Source of the DNA: DASTYU01 sp035764655
GTDB lineage: Bacteria; Chloroflexota; Limnocylindria; Limnocylindrales; CSP1-4
Length of the DNA stretch: 7,511 bases
Reading direction: 5' to 3'
NCBI GenBank assembly: GCA_035764655.1
Contig: DASTYU010000194.1
Coordinates: 1 to 7,511, forward strand
The translations under genes were made by a program, and so were the position numbers. Every line of letters starts with the position of its first letter. Position 1 is the stretch's first letter. The notes below the pieces were generated by a model, which had not been told where the DNA came from, did no database searches, and saw only the letters and a list, made by a program, of their open reading frames with translations. Shown piece after piece: positions 5,690-7,511 of this stretch.

Positions 5690-5710
5690 GCACGGCCCCG
5701 AGAGCCGTGC
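5690..5710 (+). promoter_or_regulatory. Hairpin in the leader of the second sigma gene
   Basis: GCACGGC (5690-5696) and GCCGTGC (5704-5710) form a perfect 7-bp stem with loop CCCGAGA. It lies only 6 bases before the Shine-Dalgarno at 5717-5724. In RNA it could affect translation or transcript decay; in DNA it could be an operator. No T-run follows, so a terminator is less likely. Confidence 0.4.
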
Positions 5711-5716
5711 CGACCC

Positions 5717-5724
5717 AAGGGAGG
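5717..5724 (+). promoter_or_regulatory. Strong ribosome binding site of the second sigma gene
   Basis: AAGGGAGG is an almost ideal Shine-Dalgarno, 4 bases before ATG 5729, and it fixes that start. It contrasts with the first sigma gene and both vapB genes, which lack one. Confidence 0.75.
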
Positions 5725-5728
5725 CCCG

Positions 5729-6283
5729 ATGCGCCGGGAGCTGGTCGAGCGGGCGATGGCGGGCGATCACGACGCGTTCTCGGAGTTGGCGCGCGTCTCG
5801 ATCGGCCGACTCTACGCCGTGGCCCGCCTCATCCTGCGTGACCCGCACGGTGCCGAGGACGCGACCCAGGAGGCGCTCGTCGCCGCGTGGCGCGACCTGT
5901 CGGCGCTGCGCGACCCGGATCGCTTCGACGGCTGGCTCCACCGGCTGCTCCTGCGCGCCTGCTATCGCGAGGCGTCGAAGGGACGGCGTCGGTGGACGGT
6001 CGAATCCGAGGTTCGTGAATGGGACGGCATGGTGCCGGACCCGACCGCGGACTTCGCCGACCGCGACCAGCTGGAACGCGGCTTCCGCAGACTGGCGCCC
6101 GAGCAACGGGCGGTCATCGTCCTGCACCACTACCTCGGATTGACCCTCGACGAGACTGCCGATGCGCTCGGCGTCCCACCCGGGACGGCGCGGTCTCGCA
6201 TCAACCGGGCGATGGGGGCGTTGCGTGCCGCGCTCGACGCGGACGCGCGCTCCGCCAATTCGAATGAGAGGCGGTTGGCATGA
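5729..6283 (+). CDS. ECF-type RNA polymerase sigma factor (second copy)
   Basis: A 184-residue sigma factor with the normal ECF two-domain layout. Region 2 covers about residues 8-87: MAGDHDAFSELARVSIGRLY, then DPHGAEDATQEALVAAWRDL, RDPDRFDGWLHRLLLRACYR and a basic end. Region 4 covers about 117-170: RLAPEQRAVIVLHHYLGLTL then DETADALGVPPGTARSRINR, the -35-reading helix-turn-helix. It keeps the usual DATQEAL core-binding helix, unlike the first copy. The final residues (about 171-184) are a short polar tail. The strong Shine-Dalgarno at 5717 fixes the start. The stop shares four bases (ATGA) with the following membrane-protein gene, so the two should be coupled and the partner is the likely regulator. 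Target promoters are unknown. Confidence 0.93.
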   Translation: MRRELVERAMAGDHDAFSELARVSIGRLYAVARLILRDPHGAEDATQEALVAAWRDLSALRDPDRFDGWLHRLLLRACYREASKGRRRWTVESEVREWDGMVPDPTADFADRDQLERGFRRLAPEQRAVIVLHHYLGLTLDETADALGVPPGTARSRINRAMGALRAALDADARSANSNERRLA

Positions 6284-7511
6284 CCGCGCGCGACGATCTC
6301 GACCGCCACGTCAACGCCTGGCTGGCAAGCGACGCCCCTACGAGCCCGCCCGAGCACCTGCTCGACGACGTCCTCGCGCGGACGGCTCGAACCCGGCGTC
6401 GTGCAGCCTGGCGCATCCCCGAAAGGTGGATTCCGATGTCAGCCATTACCTCGCGGCTTGCGACGCCACCCGGCGTGCCGTGGCGGACCATCGCGGTCGC
6501 CGCGCTGCTCATCGCCCTGATTGCGGGCGCCCTGTTGGTCGCCGGATCCCTGCGCAACCGGGTGCCGCCGCCGTTCGGACCCGCGGCCAATGGCGCCGTC
6601 TACTACTCGGTCGACGGCGACCTCGTGTTAGCCGACTCGCCTACGGGCGTCCCACGCACGATCCTCGCTGGCGACACCAACGACAACAATCCGCTCGTGT
6701 CTCCGGACGGGACGCGGATGCTTTTCGTTCGCGGCGAGATCGCCTCAGCAAACGCCGAGCTATGGACCGCCGCCTCGGACGGCTCGTCGCCGCGGATGCT
6801 GGCGGAAGCCCCGACGATCGGCTGGGCTGAATGGTCACCGCAGTCCGACGCGGTCGCAGTGCTGCTCGACAGCGATCCGTCCTTGATCCGGATCATCAAC
6901 GCGACCGACGGATCGATCCAGGAGGTCGACACTGGATTGCTGGTCCTGCAGAGCGTCGCCTGGCGGCCGCCGGACGGGGCCCAACTGACACTCCGCGGTC
7001 GGGACTCGACGACCGCGTGGGGGATCTTCGTTATCGGGCGGGACGGCACAGGCCTGCAGCGGCTTGACCTGGACCCTGGCTTCAAATCGGACCCGACCTA
7101 CACCGCCGATGCCTGGTCCTATTTCCAGACACCGGTCTGGTCGGCCGACGGAACGCGGCTGCTCTACTACGGGCCGGAGCCGGCCCCCGGATCGCCGGCA
7201 GGACCCGGTTATCGGATCCACGTCGCGGAGGTCGACGCGGCGGGCGCCGTGACCTCGGATCGCATCGTTGAGTTCGACGCGTCGACCGACGACGAGTTCG
7301 AGGGAACCTGGCTCGACGGGGATTCGATCCTGTTCCATACCGTGGAGGGCTTGGAGCACCGGCTGTTCGTCGGCTCGGTTTCCGAGGGGCACGGTCCTGC
7401 CCGTGACCTGGGCATGTCCGTCAACGACTGGATCCCCGTCAGCGTCTCACCGGACTTGCGCTCCTCGATCGTGAGCCTGCCCGGCGCCACGGAGACCAAG
7501 CGAAACATCGT
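6280..7511 (+). CDS. Membrane-anchored beta-propeller protein, putative sigma-factor partner; cut by window edge
   Basis: The frame is open for 410 codons from ATG 6280 to the right edge without a stop. Residues 1-68 are cytoplasmic and contain a DDLDRHVNAWL helix and an Arg-rich stretch (ARTARTRRRAAWRIPERW). Residues 70-89 form one transmembrane helix. The outer part resembles a PD40/TolB-like beta-propeller. Repeated blade motifs are NPLVSPDGTRMLFV (137-150), GWAEWSPQSDAVAVL (181-195), SVAWRPPDGAQLTLRG (225-240) and TPVWSADGTRLLYYG (284-298), plus weaker later blades. No zinc-finger anti-sigma motif is seen. The N-terminal pattern resembles membrane proteins encoded next to ECF sigma genes in Chloroflexota (recall, not searched). 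Inferred role: the cytoplasmic part holds the sigma factor and the propeller senses a ligand or protein outside. It could instead be a general propeller protein merely regulated by the sigma factor. Confidence 0.8.
   Translation, partial: MTARDDLDRHVNAWLASDAPTSPPEHLLDDVLARTARTRRRAAWRIPERWIPMSAITSRLATPPGVPWRTIAVAALLIALIAGALLVAGSLRNRVPPPFGPAANGAVYYSVDGDLVLADSPTGVPRTILAGDTNDNNPLVSPDGTRMLFVRGEIASANAELWTAASDGSSPRMLAEAPTIGWAEWSPQSDAVAVLLDSDPSLIRIINATDGSIQEVDTGLLVLQSVAWRPPDGAQLTLRGRDSTTAWGIFVIGRDGTGLQRLDLDPGFKSDPTYTADAWSYFQTPVWSADGTRLLYYGPEPAPGSPAGPGYRIHVAEVDAAGAVTSDRIVEFDASTDDEFEGTWLDGDSILFHTVEGLEHRLFVGSVSEGHGPARDLGMSVNDWIPVSVSPDLRSSIVSLPGATETKRNI

Larger units (their letters stand above)
5394..5728. 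other. Noncoding intergenic region of about 335 bases
   Basis: This is the longest gap in the window. No reading frame here has a plausible protein: the plus-strand frame running from 5589 into the sigma gene is a shadow of the sigma factor. No tRNA cloverleaf was found. The region holds a hairpin at each end, a nested inverted repeat at 5456-5509, and a 10-base sequence, GGCACGGCTC (5421-5430), whose exact reverse complement is at 5702-5711. A GGAAC element like an ECF -35 occurs at 5652-5656, but no matching -10 stands at the usual spacing. The promoter of the following sigma operon should lie here but was not identified with confidence. Confidence 0.6.

Noticed and set aside
5652..5690. 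GGAAC at 5652 as an autoregulated ECF promoter for the second sigma gene
   Set aside because: No CGTC/CGTT-like -10 occurs 16-17 bases downstream; the nearest candidate is too far away.
1..7511. Insertion sequences, CRISPR arrays or phage genes
   Set aside because: No transposase, integrase or phage-like protein and no regularly spaced direct repeats were seen; inverted repeats present are short and tied to promoters or gene ends.

Overview
The window is GC-rich (clearly above two thirds G+C by eye) and densely coded. Start codons are mostly ATG, with one GTG. The gene style suggests a high-GC bacterium of the Chloroflexota (for example the Limnocylindria/Ellin6529 type) or, less likely, an Actinomycetota. 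The clues are short ECF sigma factors followed at once by single-pass membrane proteins without a zinc-finger anti-sigma domain, SH3b lipoproteins, leaderless promoters and VapBC modules. This assignment rests on recall of such proteins and was not tested by a search.

Layout from left to right. (1) 1-791, minus strand: the N-terminal 263 codons of a lipoprotein with a bacterial SH3 domain, running off the left edge. (2) 862-1538, minus strand: a vapBC toxin-antitoxin pair with a Phd/YefM-type antitoxin and a PIN-domain toxin. (3) 1642-3673, plus strand: an ECF sigma factor overlapping a membrane-anchored partner whose outer part is two diverged copies of one domain. (4) 3675-4646, minus strand: a multi-pass membrane protein of the PAP2 phosphatase superfamily, convergent with the previous gene with a single base between the stop codons. 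(5) 4744-5393, plus strand: a second vapBC pair, this time with a ribbon-helix-helix antitoxin, behind a promoter that carries a perfect 8-bp-arm palindrome. (6) 5394-5728: about 335 noncoding bases with several inverted repeats. (7) 5729-7511, plus strand: a second ECF sigma factor overlapping a membrane-anchored beta-propeller protein that runs off the right edge.

How the genes may work together. Each sigma factor is probably translationally coupled to its membrane partner, which suggests two envelope-sensing sigma/anti-sigma couples. The evidence for anti-sigma function is gene order and topology, not a recognisable anti-sigma domain. The two toxin-antitoxin modules flank the first couple and the PAP2 gene. 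They use unrelated antitoxin families, so they are not a recent duplication. Both appear to be transcribed from promoters placed so that the message starts at or next to the start codon, with inverted repeats over the promoter where the antitoxin could bind. I found no mobile element, tRNA, rRNA or CRISPR array.
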